DNA of 64,000 nt, taken from positions 186,001-250,000 of the forward strand of contig NZ_WBWE01000002.1 of assembly GCF_008932435.1 (NCBI RefSeq). The letters are read 5' to 3'. The DNA is from Brucella pseudintermedia. Lineage in GTDB: Bacteria; Pseudomonadota; Alphaproteobacteria; Rhizobiales; Rhizobiaceae. A program made the translations under genes and the position numbers. Of the stretch, positions 8,518 through 17,426 are shown one piece after another. Within the stretch, counting starts at the first letter, position 1. Each line of letters begins with the position of its first letter. Below the pieces are notes generated by a model, which made no database searches, was not told the DNA's origin, and saw only the letters and a program-made list of their open reading frames with translations.

Positions 8518-9312
8518 ATGACGAACGAGCGAGAACATCGCACGGTTTCGTGCGAGCCTGTTTCTGTCTTCAACAAGGATGGGGGAAGCCCCTATCTTCT
8601 TGTCTGCGAGCACGCATCCAACTTCATTCCAGAGACTTTCGATGGACTCGGACTCGACACCGATGCGTTACGGGCACATATCGCCTGGGACCCGGGCGCA
8701 GCGGAGGTTGCGAGACTTCTCGCTACGCTTCTCAACGCGCCGCTTGTCGAAAGCCAGCTTTCGCGGCTGCTGATCGACTGCAACCGCCCGCTTGATGCCT
8801 CTGATCTTATTCCGGAGATCAGCGAGACGACTGTGGTGCCCGGAAACCACGCGCTCAACTCGATAGAGCGTATGGCGCGTATCGATCTCTCCCACCGTCC
8901 CTTCCATACCGCTATTGAACAGACCATTTCAGAGCGCACGCAACGCGGGTTGCCATCGTGGATCGTGACGATCCATTCCTTCACGCCCGTTTATCGGGGC
9001 GTGGCCCGCCCCTGGCAGATCGGCATCATCCACGATGAAGACGATCGGATTGGCAAGCCACTGATCGCTGCCCTGCGCAAGGACGGTACCCTGAACGTAG
9101 GCGTGAACGAGCCCTATTCGCCAGCGGATCGTGTCTATTACACGTTGGAGCGGCACGCGCGTCCGCGCAATGCGCCCTGTGTGATGATCGAACTCCGTAA
9201 CAACGAGATTGCCGATAGTTCAGCGCAGAGCGTATGGGCCGAAAAGCTCGCGACCCTATTGAAGGACGCCGCGAAAGCAATTGGTCCTCACGACATGGAA
9301 CAGAGAGCCTGA
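8518..9312 (+). CDS. N-formylglutamate amidohydrolase-family hydrolase
   Basis: 264 residues, FGase fold. Visible family motifs are LLVCEHASNFIP (metal-binding E and H), SRLLIDCNR, IDLSHRPFH, VTIHSFTPVYRG and MIELRNNEI. Classical members remove formate from N-formylglutamate in histidine breakdown, but no hut gene is present here. The gene leads an operon with a TRAP importer, a glutamine-synthetase-like ligase and two dehydrogenases, so it may hydrolyse a gamma-glutamyl amide at the end of that pathway. That role is inference; the family assignment is firm. Confidence 0.85.
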   Translation: MTNEREHRTVSCEPVSVFNKDGGSPYLLVCEHASNFIPETFDGLGLDTDALRAHIAWDPGAAEVARLLATLLNAPLVESQLSRLLIDCNRPLDASDLIPEISETTVVPGNHALNSIERMARIDLSHRPFHTAIEQTISERTQRGLPSWIVTIHSFTPVYRGVARPWQIGIIHDEDDRIGKPLIAALRKDGTLNVGVNEPYSPADRVYYTLERHARPRNAPCVMIELRNNEIADSSAQSVWAEKLATLLKDAAKAIGPHDMEQRA

Positions 9313-9323
9313 AGGAGCCGGAA

Positions 9324-9875
9324 ATGCCGAAGCCGATCAGACTGTTCGTCAAATATATCGATGCGATGAATTACTATGTCGGGCGCTTTGCGATGTATCT
9401 GTTCTTCGTGCTCGGCGCCTGTCTCCTCTATTCCACTTTTTCGCGCGTGGTGCTGGGCATTCCGGTGAACTGGGTGCTGGAAATGTCCCAGTTCCTGCTT
9501 TCCGCCTATTACCTGCTCGGCGGGGCTTATGCCATGCAGCAAGGCGCGCATGTGCGCATGGACCTTTTCTTCGATCGCCTTTCACCGCGAAGAAAAATGA
9601 TCACGGACATGATCACCATCCTGTTCATCATTTTCTATCTGGGCGTGATGGTGACGGGCGGAATTTCGGCGACCAATTACGCCATCGTTTACAACCAGAA
9701 GAACTATACCGCCTGGGCACCGCTTCTCTGGCCAATCAAGCTCATCATGACCGTCGGTATTTTCCTGCTGCTGCTGCAATGCGTTTCCAATTTCTTCAAG
9801 GACTGGGCCTCCCTGCGCGGAAAGCCGATCAGCACAATCGCGGGTCCTGCCATTGAGGAAGGACATCACATATGA
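9324..9875 (+). CDS. TRAP transporter small permease (DctQ)
   Basis: 183 residues from the ATG at 9324, with GAAGGAGCCGG upstream; a longer frame open to 9234 only overlaps the previous gene. Four hydrophobic segments are evident and the family motif LGGAYAMQQGAHVRMDLFFDRL is present around residues 62-83. It is the membrane partner of the large permease, whose ATG overlaps this stop by four bases (ATGA). Together with the binding protein at 11299 they form a sodium-coupled high-affinity importer. Confidence 0.92.
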   Translation: MPKPIRLFVKYIDAMNYYVGRFAMYLFFVLGACLLYSTFSRVVLGIPVNWVLEMSQFLLSAYYLLGGAYAMQQGAHVRMDLFFDRLSPRRKMITDMITILFIIFYLGVMVTGGISATNYAIVYNQKNYTAWAPLLWPIKLIMTVGIFLLLLQCVSNFFKDWASLRGKPISTIAGPAIEEGHHI

Positions 9876-11197
9876 GCTCTGAATTCATTACGCTTTTCAT
9901 GTTTGCAACCATGATGGTGCTGCTCATGACCGGGCAGCGCGTGTTCGGCGTGATCGGTTTCGTCGGCTCGCTCGCAGCGCTCCTGCTTTGGGGCAAAGGC
10001 TCGTTCGAGATGCCGTATAATGCCACCTTCGCCGTGCTGAACTGGTATCCGCTTATCACTGTGCCGTTCTTCGTGTTCATGGGCTACATGCTCTCGGAAT
10101 CGGGCATTGCCAGCAATCTCTATCGCATGTTTCACGTCTGGTTCGGCGGCATTCGTGGGGGTCTGGCGCTCGGCACCATTGGCCTTATGGTCATCATTTC
10201 CTGCATGAACGGCCTCAGCGTCGCGGGCATGGCAATCGGCGCAACTGTAGCGCTGCCCGAATTGCTGAAGCGCGGCTACAATAAGGTGATGGTAACGGGC
10301 GTCATCCAGGCGGGCAGCTCCCTCGGCATCCTCATTCCACCGAGCGTCGTGCTCGTTCTCTATGCGATGATCGCCCGACAGCCGGTTTTGCAGCTGTGGC
10401 TCGCTGGCATCGGCCCCGGCCTTCTCATGGCCGCGCTCTTTGCGATCTATATCTATATACGCTGCCGCATCCAGCCCGAACTCGGGCCAACATTGCCGCA
10501 GGAAGAGCTGGATAAGATCACGTGGCGCGACCGTTTCGTCACCCTGCGTGCAGGAATATTGCCGCTTGTGGTTTTCGGCGCGATGATGGGCTTGTTCCTC
10601 ACCGGCGTTACCAGCCTTGTCGAGAGCTCCGCCGTCGGAGCCTTGCTTGCAACGCTTGCCGCGCTTTTTACTGGACGCTTGAACAAAACTGTGTGGGAAA
10701 CCACGACGCGCAACAGTCTGACCGTCACCTGCATGTTCCTCTGGATCATTCTGGCAGCGCTGTGCTTTTCTTCGGTCTATGACGGCCTCGGGGCGGTGAA
10801 AGCCATCGAAAACATACTGCTCAACACCTTCGATCTCTCGCCCTGGACAATCCTGGTACTGATGCTGTTTTCGTTCATCATACTGGGCATGTTCCTCGAT
10901 GATACCGCCATGCTGGTCATCGTCGCACCGCTATACATACCGCTGGTCAAGAGCCTCGGCTTCAACGCCATCTGGTTCGGCGTTCTCTATACCATCACCT
11001 GCCAGATCGCATATATCACGCCGCCCTTCGGTTACAATCTCTTCATGATGCGGGCCTTGGCACCGAAGGAAATTACACTGATCGACATCTATCGTTCGAT
11101 CGTACCGTTCTTCTTCCTCATGGTGCTGACCATTATCATCCTGATGATCTTTCCGCAGATCGCGATGTGGTTGCCCAACTGGTACACAGGACGATGA
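9872..11197 (+). CDS. TRAP transporter large permease (DctM)
   Basis: 441 residues with about twelve hydrophobic segments, DctM family. Recognisable regions are GIASNLYRMFHVWFGGIRGGLALGTI, the SVAGMAIGATVALPELLKRGYNK stretch, IPPSVVLVLYAMIA and LGMFLDDTAMLVIVAPLYIPLV near the C-terminus. Translationally coupled to dctQ by an ATGA overlap. It is the ion-driven channel of the importer; its substrate is set by the binding protein that follows. Confidence 0.93.
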   Translation: MSSEFITLFMFATMMVLLMTGQRVFGVIGFVGSLAALLLWGKGSFEMPYNATFAVLNWYPLITVPFFVFMGYMLSESGIASNLYRMFHVWFGGIRGGLALGTIGLMVIISCMNGLSVAGMAIGATVALPELLKRGYNKVMVTGVIQAGSSLGILIPPSVVLVLYAMIARQPVLQLWLAGIGPGLLMAALFAIYIYIRCRIQPELGPTLPQEELDKITWRDRFVTLRAGILPLVVFGAMMGLFLTGVTSLVESSAVGALLATLAALFTGRLNKTVWETTTRNSLTVTCMFLWIILAALCFSSVYDGLGAVKAIENILLNTFDLSPWTILVLMLFSFIILGMFLDDTAMLVIVAPLYIPLVKSLGFNAIWFGVLYTITCQIAYITPPFGYNLFMMRALAPKEITLIDIYRSIVPFFFLMVLTIIILMIFPQIAMWLPNWYTGR

Positions 11198-11298
11198 CAA
11201 CACTTAAGGGAGAATGCGCATAAGCCGGTGACAAGAGCCCAAAACGGCCAGACCGGAACAACTAAAGGGTGAACTCAAACAAGAGTGGGAGAATGGGC

Positions 11299-12366
11299 AT
11301 GAGTGAGAACAGCAAGCTTAACAAACGCGATTTTCTCAAGAGAGCCGGGCTGACAACCGTCGGTGCCTTGGGTGCAAGCACACTTGCAACGCCTTATGTC
11401 AGGGCACAGAGCCCGATCAAATGGAGGCTGCAAACCTATGCAGGCCCGGCCCTTGCCGAGCACGTCATCAAGCCGTCAATAGATGCGTTCAACAAAGCCG
11501 CGAATGGCGAAATGGTAATCGAGCTTTATACGGCCGACCAGCTTGTTCCGCAGGGCGAGTTGTTTCGAGCCGTTCAGTCCGGCACAATCGATGCCGCGCA
11601 AAGCGACGACGACTCCATGGCCTCGCCCGTCGACGTGGCGGTGTTCGGAGCTTATTTCCCCTTCGCATCGCGCTACAGCCTCGATGTGCCAGCCTTGTTC
11701 AACTGGTACGGGCTCAATGAAATCTGGGAAGAAGCATATAAGGAAATTCCGGGCGTAACCTGGCTTAGTGCCGGTTCCTGGGACCCCTGCAATTTTGCGA
11801 CAACCAAGCCGATCCGCAGCCTGCAGGATCTGCAGGGGCTGCGCGTCTTCACCTTCCCGACTGGCGGACGCTTCCTGACGAAATTCGGGGTCGTTCCGGT
11901 GACTCTGCCATGGGAGGATATCGAAGTGGCGATCCAGACCGGCGAGCTGGACGGCGTGTGCTGGTCCGGCGCGACGGAAGTATATACGGTCGGCTGGGCC
12001 GACATCAACAAATACTACCTCACCAATAATATCAGCGGTGCATGGGCCGGGTCCTATTTTGCCAATACGGAAAAGTGGAATGCCGTGCCGGATCATCTCA
12101 AGCAGTTGTTCAGGCTGGCAATGGATTCATCGCATTACTACCGCCAGCACTGGTATTGGTGGGGCGAGGCTCATTATCGAACCACGGGCGGGAAGCTGGA
12201 ACTCACGAGCATCCCTGAAGCGGAATGGAAGCAAGTGGAAGATGCAGCCATGCAGTTCTGGGACGAGATCGCCGCCAAGAGCGCACGGACAGCAAAAGTG
12301 GTCGAAATCCTTAAGAAATACCAGAAGACCATGCGCGATGCGGGCGCACCCTATCGTTATGCCTGA
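11299..12366 (+). CDS. TRAP transporter substrate-binding protein (DctP/TakP-like, Tat-type signal)
   Basis: About 355 residues. Candidate starts are GTG 11269, ATG 11293 and ATG 11299; the purine-rich AGTGGGAGA at 11285-11292 is best spaced for 11299. The N-terminus carries NKRDFLKRAG followed by a hydrophobic stretch and ATPYVRAQ, a twin-arginine-like signal with KR in place of RR. The mature part (WRLQTYAGPALAEHV ... GLRVFTFPTGGRFLTKFG ... GELDGVCWSGATE) is of the dimeric TakP type. Its ligand is unknown; the operon suggests an amine or amino alcohol, or a carboxylate derived from one. Confidence 0.88.
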   Translation: MSENSKLNKRDFLKRAGLTTVGALGASTLATPYVRAQSPIKWRLQTYAGPALAEHVIKPSIDAFNKAANGEMVIELYTADQLVPQGELFRAVQSGTIDAAQSDDDSMASPVDVAVFGAYFPFASRYSLDVPALFNWYGLNEIWEEAYKEIPGVTWLSAGSWDPCNFATTKPIRSLQDLQGLRVFTFPTGGRFLTKFGVVPVTLPWEDIEVAIQTGELDGVCWSGATEVYTVGWADINKYYLTNNISGAWAGSYFANTEKWNAVPDHLKQLFRLAMDSSHYYRQHWYWWGEAHYRTTGGKLELTSIPEAEWKQVEDAAMQFWDEIAAKSARTAKVVEILKKYQKTMRDAGAPYRYA

Positions 12367-12426
12367 AATTTTGGACGCGGCGCAATGCGTCGCGTCCATC
12401 ACTTTTCCGTTCTGGAGCGAGCATAA

Positions 12427-13797
12427 ATGGCCGGACAATTGACTTTCGATGCATTGAAAAAAGCCGTTGCAAATGACGAAATTGACACCGTTCTCGCATG
12501 TTTTGTGGATATGCAGGGACGCCTGATCGGCAAACGCTTCTACGGACAGTTTTTCGTGGAATCCGGTTACGATGAGACCCATGGCTGCAACTATCTCCTT
12601 GCCGACGATATCGATATGGAGCCGGTGCCGGGCTATGAGGCTGCCGGATGGGATAAGGGCTACGGTGACTTTGTCATCAAGCCGGACCTTTCGACCTTGC
12701 GGGTCGCTACATGGCTGGAAAAGACTGCCATCGTGCTTTGCGACGTGCTCGATCATCACAACCATCAGGATCTTGCGCATTCTCCGCGCGCCATCCTCAA
12801 AAAGCAGCTCGCCCGCCTGCACGAGCGCGGCTATCGCGCTTATTTCGCATCCGAGCTCGAATTCTATCTCTTCGACGAGACCTACAAGACGGCCCGCGCC
12901 AAGCACTGGCAGGATATGGAAACGGCCTCCCCTTACGTGCAGGACTATGTGATCCACCTGACCACCAAGGAAGAACCGGTTCTACGTGCAATGCGCAACC
13001 ACCTCGCGGCGGCTGGCATTCCGGTTGAAAACTCAAAGGGTGAATGGGGTCCGGGCCAGGAAGAGCTGAATGTGCGTTACGCCGAAGCGCTCGAAATGGC
13101 GGATCGCCATGTCATCATGAAAAACGCGATGAAGGAAATCGCCGAGGCGCACGGCAAATGCATTACCTTCATGGCCAAGTATGATTACAGCAAGGCCGGA
13201 AGTTCGAGCCACGTACATAATTCCATCTGGAGTGCCGACGGCAAGGAGCCGCTCTTCTTTGATCCGAAAGCGCCCTACACCATGACGCCGCTTATGCGCT
13301 CTTGGGTGGCCGGGCAGCTCAAATATGCCACCGACTACACCTATTTCCTGGCGCCTTACATCAACTCCTACAAGCGTTTTCAGGCGGGCACCTTTGCGCC
13401 AACGAAGATCATGTGGAGCCAGGATAATCGTACCGCAGGTTTCCGTCTCTGTGGCGAAGGCACGAAGGGCATCCGCATTGAGTGTCGCATCGGCGGTGCC
13501 GATCTCAATCCATATCTGGCCTTCGCAGCGCTTATCGCAGCTGGCCTGAAAGGAATAGACGAGCAGCTGGAACTGGAAGAACCCTTCGTGGGCGATGCCT
13601 ATAGCGCCGTGAAACTCAAGGAAATTCCCTATACATTGCGTGAAGCCGCCCAAGCTCTCAAGAACTCCGCCTTTCTCAAGGAGGCGTTCGGAGAGCCAGT
13701 GGTCAACCACTATGTCCATACCGCTCATTGGGAGCAGATCGAGTACGACCGGCGCGTGACAGACTGGGAACTGCACCGCGGTTTCGAGCGCTATTGA
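12427..13797 (+). CDS. Glutamine synthetase-like gamma-glutamyl ligase (type III / PuuA-like)
   Basis: 456 residues of the glutamine synthetase superfamily: beta-grasp domain at the N-terminus (residues 1-110), then the catalytic barrel with ASELEFYLF, GPGQEELNVRYAEALEMAD, SGSSHVHNS-type SSSHVHNSIWS, NSYKRF and RIECRIGGADLNPYLAFAA. These supply the metal ligands and the ATP-binding surface. Non-canonical members join glutamate to amines such as putrescine, ethanolamine or isopropylamine. The neighbouring alcohol and aldehyde dehydrogenases point to an amino-alcohol substrate. Separated by 60 bases from the TRAP binding-protein gene. Confidence 0.88.
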   Translation: MAGQLTFDALKKAVANDEIDTVLACFVDMQGRLIGKRFYGQFFVESGYDETHGCNYLLADDIDMEPVPGYEAAGWDKGYGDFVIKPDLSTLRVATWLEKTAIVLCDVLDHHNHQDLAHSPRAILKKQLARLHERGYRAYFASELEFYLFDETYKTARAKHWQDMETASPYVQDYVIHLTTKEEPVLRAMRNHLAAAGIPVENSKGEWGPGQEELNVRYAEALEMADRHVIMKNAMKEIAEAHGKCITFMAKYDYSKAGSSSHVHNSIWSADGKEPLFFDPKAPYTMTPLMRSWVAGQLKYATDYTYFLAPYINSYKRFQAGTFAPTKIMWSQDNRTAGFRLCGEGTKGIRIECRIGGADLNPYLAFAALIAAGLKGIDEQLELEEPFVGDAYSAVKLKEIPYTLREAAQALKNSAFLKEAFGEPVVNHYVHTAHWEQIEYDRRVTDWELHRGFERY

Positions 13798-13827
13798 TGT
13801 AATGCCAGACTTCAAAGGAAATTGCGG

Positions 13828-15213
13828 ATGAGCGGCACAGCCAAAATCATCTCCCCTATAGACGGCTCTGTTTATGCCGAGCGCCCTTTTTTGAACGAGG
13901 CCGCAATCGCCTCCGTCGTGGCCGCTGCCCGCGATGCGCAGGCCGGATGGGCTCAACTGAGCATCTCGGAACGCGCACGTTATTGCCGGGCCGCCCTCGA
14001 TGCCCTTGCCGGAATGCAGGACGAAATCGTTCCTGAAATCGCATGGCAGATGGGTCGACCCACGCGCTATGGCGGCGAAAACGGCGGCGTTCAAGAACGC
14101 GGCCAGTATATGATCGACATCGCCGAGGCGTCCCTCAAGGCTTACGTGCCTGCACAGAAGGACGGCTTTCGCCGCTATGTGAAACATGTTCCGCTCGGCG
14201 TGGTGATGGTGATCGCGCCGTGGAACTATCCCTATCTCACCGCCGTCAACACGATCATCCCCGCGTTAATGGCCGGAAACACGGTTATCCTGAAACATGC
14301 GACGCAGACGCTTCTGGCCGGTGAACGCTTTGCAAAAGCATTCGAGAAGGCCGGGCTGCCCAAAGGCGTTTTCCAGAATGTGGTGCTCGACCATGCATCG
14401 ACGGAAAAGCTGCTTGCCTCCGGCACGATTGACCACGTGAATTTTACCGGCTCGGTCGGCGGTGGCCGCGCTATCGAGAGGGCTGCCGCCGGCACCTTCA
14501 TGACGCTGGGGCTGGAGCTTGGTGGCAAGGATCCAGCCTATGTCCTGCCAGACGCCAATCTGGATCATGCCGTCGCCAATCTCGTGGATGGCGCGTTTTT
14601 CAATTCGGGCCAGTGCTGCTGCGGGATCGAGCGCATCTATGTGCATGAAGCTGTCTATGACCGCTTTGTCGATGGTTTCATCGACTTGACCAAGCAATAT
14701 GTCGTCGGCAATCCGCTGGATGCGGGAACCACGCTTGGCCCCATGGCGCAGGCGCGTTTCGCCGATCTCATCCGCGAACAGAAAGCGGAGGCGCTGCGCA
14801 AGGGCGCAAACGCACATGTGAATATGAGCGTCGCGAATGACCGCGCAGGTTCTCCCTATGTCGCGCCGGAAGTTCTCACCAATGTCGACCACCAGATGAG
14901 CGTCATGCGTGAGGAAAGTTTCGGCCCCATCGTCGGTATCATGAAAGTGCGCAATGATGAGGAAGCCCTCGCGCTCATGAATGACAGCATCTACGGCCTC
15001 ACCGCTTCATTGTGGACGGCGGACACAGACCGCGCCGCCGTTCTCGGCGATCGCATCGAAACGGGCACGGTTTTCATGAACCGCTGCGACTATCTCGATC
15101 CCGCACTTGTCTGGACCGGCGTGAAGGACACTGGCAAGGGTGCTGCTCTCTCGGCCATCGGCTACGGCAATCTCACGCGACCGAAATCCTTCCATCTGCG
15201 TGAAAAAATCTGA
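13828..15213 (+). CDS. Aldehyde dehydrogenase family protein
   Basis: 461 residues from ATG 13828, preceded by AAAGGAAA; an in-frame TTG six bases earlier is less likely. NAD(P)-binding and catalytic motifs are VIAPWNYPY, FTGSVGGGRAI, LELGGKDPAYV (general-base E region) and NSGQCCCGIER, which holds the nucleophilic cysteine. EESFGPIVGI and the C-terminal region are also intact. In this operon it would oxidise an aldehyde made by the iron alcohol dehydrogenase, perhaps a gamma-glutamyl-amino aldehyde, to the acid. Confidence 0.93.
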   Translation: MSGTAKIISPIDGSVYAERPFLNEAAIASVVAAARDAQAGWAQLSISERARYCRAALDALAGMQDEIVPEIAWQMGRPTRYGGENGGVQERGQYMIDIAEASLKAYVPAQKDGFRRYVKHVPLGVVMVIAPWNYPYLTAVNTIIPALMAGNTVILKHATQTLLAGERFAKAFEKAGLPKGVFQNVVLDHASTEKLLASGTIDHVNFTGSVGGGRAIERAAAGTFMTLGLELGGKDPAYVLPDANLDHAVANLVDGAFFNSGQCCCGIERIYVHEAVYDRFVDGFIDLTKQYVVGNPLDAGTTLGPMAQARFADLIREQKAEALRKGANAHVNMSVANDRAGSPYVAPEVLTNVDHQMSVMREESFGPIVGIMKVRNDEEALALMNDSIYGLTASLWTADTDRAAVLGDRIETGTVFMNRCDYLDPALVWTGVKDTGKGAALSAIGYGNLTRPKSFHLREKI

Positions 15214-15243
15214 CCGCCCATCATAATTCGGAAAGCAATCGAC

Positions 15244-16416
15244 ATGACCACTTTGACCGCGAAATGGAACTTCCCGACCACCGTGCTTTTCGGGCCGGGG
15301 CGTATCAAGGAGCTTCCAGCCGTCCTGAAAGCTGCAGGCATTGAGCGCCCGCTTTTCGTCACCGATCCGGGTTTGGCGAAGCTTCCCGTCGTGGCGTCCA
15401 CGCTCGCTATTCTGGACGAAGCCGGCGTGAAATACGGAGTGTTTTCCGATGTGAAGCCCAACCCGGTCGAAAGCAATCTTTATGCAGGCGTCGAGGTCTT
15501 CAAAAGCGGCAAGCATGACGGTGTCATCGCCTTTGGCGGCGGCTCGGCACTGGATCTCGGCAAGCTGATTGCCTTTCAGGCAGGACAGACCCGACCCGTC
15601 TGGGATTTCGAAGACGTAGGCGACTGGTGGACCCGCGCTGAGAGCAATGCGATTGCGCCGATCATTGCGGTGCCGACAACGGCAGGCACCGGCTCGGAAG
15701 TTGGCCGCGCAGGTGTTCTGACCAATGAAACCACCCACACCAAGAAGGTGATTTTCCACCCGAAGATGCTGCCGGTGACGGTCATTGCCGACCCGGAACT
15801 TTCGACCGGAATGCCGCCCTTCATCACGGCAGGCACGGGCATGGATGCGCTGGCGCACTGCCTTGAAGCCTATTGCGCGCCGGGCTTTCACCCCATGGCG
15901 GACGGCATCGCTGTCGAGGGCATTCGTCTCGTTTTCGAAAATCTTCCGAAGGCTTATGCCGATGGCAGCAATGTCGAAGCCCGCGCCAACATGATGGCGG
16001 CTGCCGCCATGGGTGCAACCGCCTTTCAGAAAGGGCTCGGCGCAATCCATTCGCTGTCACACCCGATTGGCGCCCTCTATGACACCCATCACGGCATGAC
16101 CAACGCGGTCTTCATGCCCTATGTCCTGCTTCAGAATCGGGCGGCTATCGAAAAGCGTATCGAAAGGCTCGCCGATTATCTCGGTATTGATGGCGGATTT
16201 GACGGGTTCCTGACGGCCATCATGAACTTGCGCAGCGAGCTCGGTGTCCCCCACACGCTGCCCGAGTTCATCAAGGGGCTCGAAATGGACGGAGCCCGAA
16301 AGGACCTGATTGCTGATATGGCTATCGTTGATCCTACGGCTGGCGGCAACCCGATTGAACTGACAAAAGAACGCGCGTTGAAGTTGCTAAATGCGGCTCT
16401 CGAAGGTAAAGTCTGA
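15244..16416 (+). CDS. Iron-containing alcohol dehydrogenase
   Basis: 390 residues, the usual length of the Fe-ADH family. The nucleotide-binding half has FGPGRIKELP, GVIAFGGGSALDLGKLIAF and PTTAGTGSEVGRAGV. The metal-binding half has TGMDALAHCLEAYCAPGFHPMADGIA and the C-terminal HSLSHPIGALYDTHHGMTNAVFMPYVL, carrying the conserved histidines. It likely oxidises the alcohol group of the imported or glutamylated substrate. Last gene of the operon; a terminator-like hairpin follows at 16491. Confidence 0.93.
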   Translation: MTTLTAKWNFPTTVLFGPGRIKELPAVLKAAGIERPLFVTDPGLAKLPVVASTLAILDEAGVKYGVFSDVKPNPVESNLYAGVEVFKSGKHDGVIAFGGGSALDLGKLIAFQAGQTRPVWDFEDVGDWWTRAESNAIAPIIAVPTTAGTGSEVGRAGVLTNETTHTKKVIFHPKMLPVTVIADPELSTGMPPFITAGTGMDALAHCLEAYCAPGFHPMADGIAVEGIRLVFENLPKAYADGSNVEARANMMAAAAMGATAFQKGLGAIHSLSHPIGALYDTHHGMTNAVFMPYVLLQNRAAIEKRIERLADYLGIDGGFDGFLTAIMNLRSELGVPHTLPEFIKGLEMDGARKDLIADMAIVDPTAGGNPIELTKERALKLLNAALEGKV

Positions 16417-16490
16417 AACGCTAAATTTCAGGCTTGGCAAAGCCACATGAGGTAAGCATCGCACCACCTACGGCGGGGGGCGATGCATCG

Positions 16491-16530
16491 GGGAGCAGGT
16501 TCTTGGGGAGGAGCCTGCTCCCTTTCATTT
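16491..16530 (+). terminator. Rho-independent terminator candidate after the alcohol dehydrogenase gene
   Basis: GGGAGCAGG (16491-16499) pairs with CCTGCTCCC (16514-16522), followed by TTTCATTTT. A smaller stem, GCATCG...CGATGC, lies just upstream (about 16456-16486). Confidence 0.65.
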
Positions 16531-16644
16531 TGCGCAAGTTCAGATCTGCGAGAATCCTGATCCCGTTTTTTGGCTGGGCGAAAAATGGGAACAAATTCAT
16601 GCCTCAATCGTTCCACTTCGTTACATTTATAAGGAGGGTTGCAC

Positions 16645-17100
16645 ATGAATAGATTCAAGCAAACGTGTGTCGGGGCATTGGCCATGATTTTCGGAGCGAC
16701 ATCAGTTGCACCGACAGTGGCCGCACCTATGAACCTGGAACGCCCAGTCATTGACCAGACTATCGAGCAGGTGCGCGATCATCGCCGTCCACCGCGCCAT
16801 TATCGCGGTCATCGGCCTAACCGGCCCGGATATTGGAACGGGCATCGCGGTTACCGGCATTACCGCCACGGTTACCGTCGCCACAACGACGGATGGTGGT
16901 ATCCGCTCGCGGCATTCGGCGCTGGCGCGATCATTGGCGGCGCAATAAACCAGCCACGCCCCGTTTATCGGGCGCCGAGACTGTCAAACGCACATGTGCA
17001 ATGGTGCTATAACCGCTATAAGTCCTATCGCTCCTCAGACAATACATTCCAACCCTATAATGGGCCGCGCAAACAGTGCTACTCTCCTTATTATCGCTGA
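16645..17100 (+). CDS. BA14K-family lectin-like immunoreactive protein
   Basis: 151 residues from ATG 16645, which has a very strong RBS (AAGGAGGGT); a TTG two codons earlier is not needed. A signal peptide (residues 1-28, ending VAAP) leads into a His/Arg/Tyr-rich segment with [20 protein letters not shown]-like repeats, a hydrophobic glycine-rich stretch ([16 protein letters not shown]), and the BA14K domain [19 protein letters not shown]...QCYSPY at the end. The Brucella 14-kDa member is an immunoreactive, carbohydrate-binding envelope protein. Stands alone, with its own terminator. Confidence 0.92.
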   Translation: MNRFKQTCVGALAMIFGATSVAPTVAAPMNLERPVIDQTIEQVRDHRRPPRHYRGHRPNRPGYWNGHRGYRHYRHGYRRHNDGWWYPLAAFGAGAIIGGAINQPRPVYRAPRLSNAHVQWCYNRYKSYRSSDNTFQPYNGPRKQCYSPYYR

Positions 17101-17107
17101 CAATTTG

Positions 17108-17135
17108 AAAAAGCGCCTTCCGGGGCGCTTTTTTC
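17108..17135 (+). terminator. Rho-independent terminator of the BA14K gene
   Basis: AAGCGCC (17111-17117) pairs with GGCGCTT (17124-17130) around a 6-base loop, flanked by A-run and T6, directly behind the stop codon. Confidence 0.85.
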
Positions 17136-17426
17136 ATTCCCGTTGCGTTGTGCAGAACCGAAATGTGATGAATTTTGAGTGTCGTTTTGATGCAAGAGCT
17201 GGACGCTTCTCCAAAACAGGACTAAGCAAACCTGCGCCATATGTCGCGGGCAAAATTTTCCGAAATCTTACCCTCTCGCAATTGGTAAAATAACAGTCAG
17301 AACAAGTTATTGGAAGAAATGTGCACGTTCTCTCCATAACAGTTCCGTCAAAAGCCGAATGCCGCTCCTACACTGACCGCATTGCGCGAGTGGAAGCGAC
17401 GTGTCGGCATAACTTCGAGTTTGAAA
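17136..17426. other. Gene-free stretch upstream of the EamA exporter gene
   Basis: About 290 bases with no coding signature, no strong inverted repeat and no recognisable RNA. It must hold the promoter of the EamA gene, but no convincing -35/-10 pair could be chosen by eye. Confidence 0.5.
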
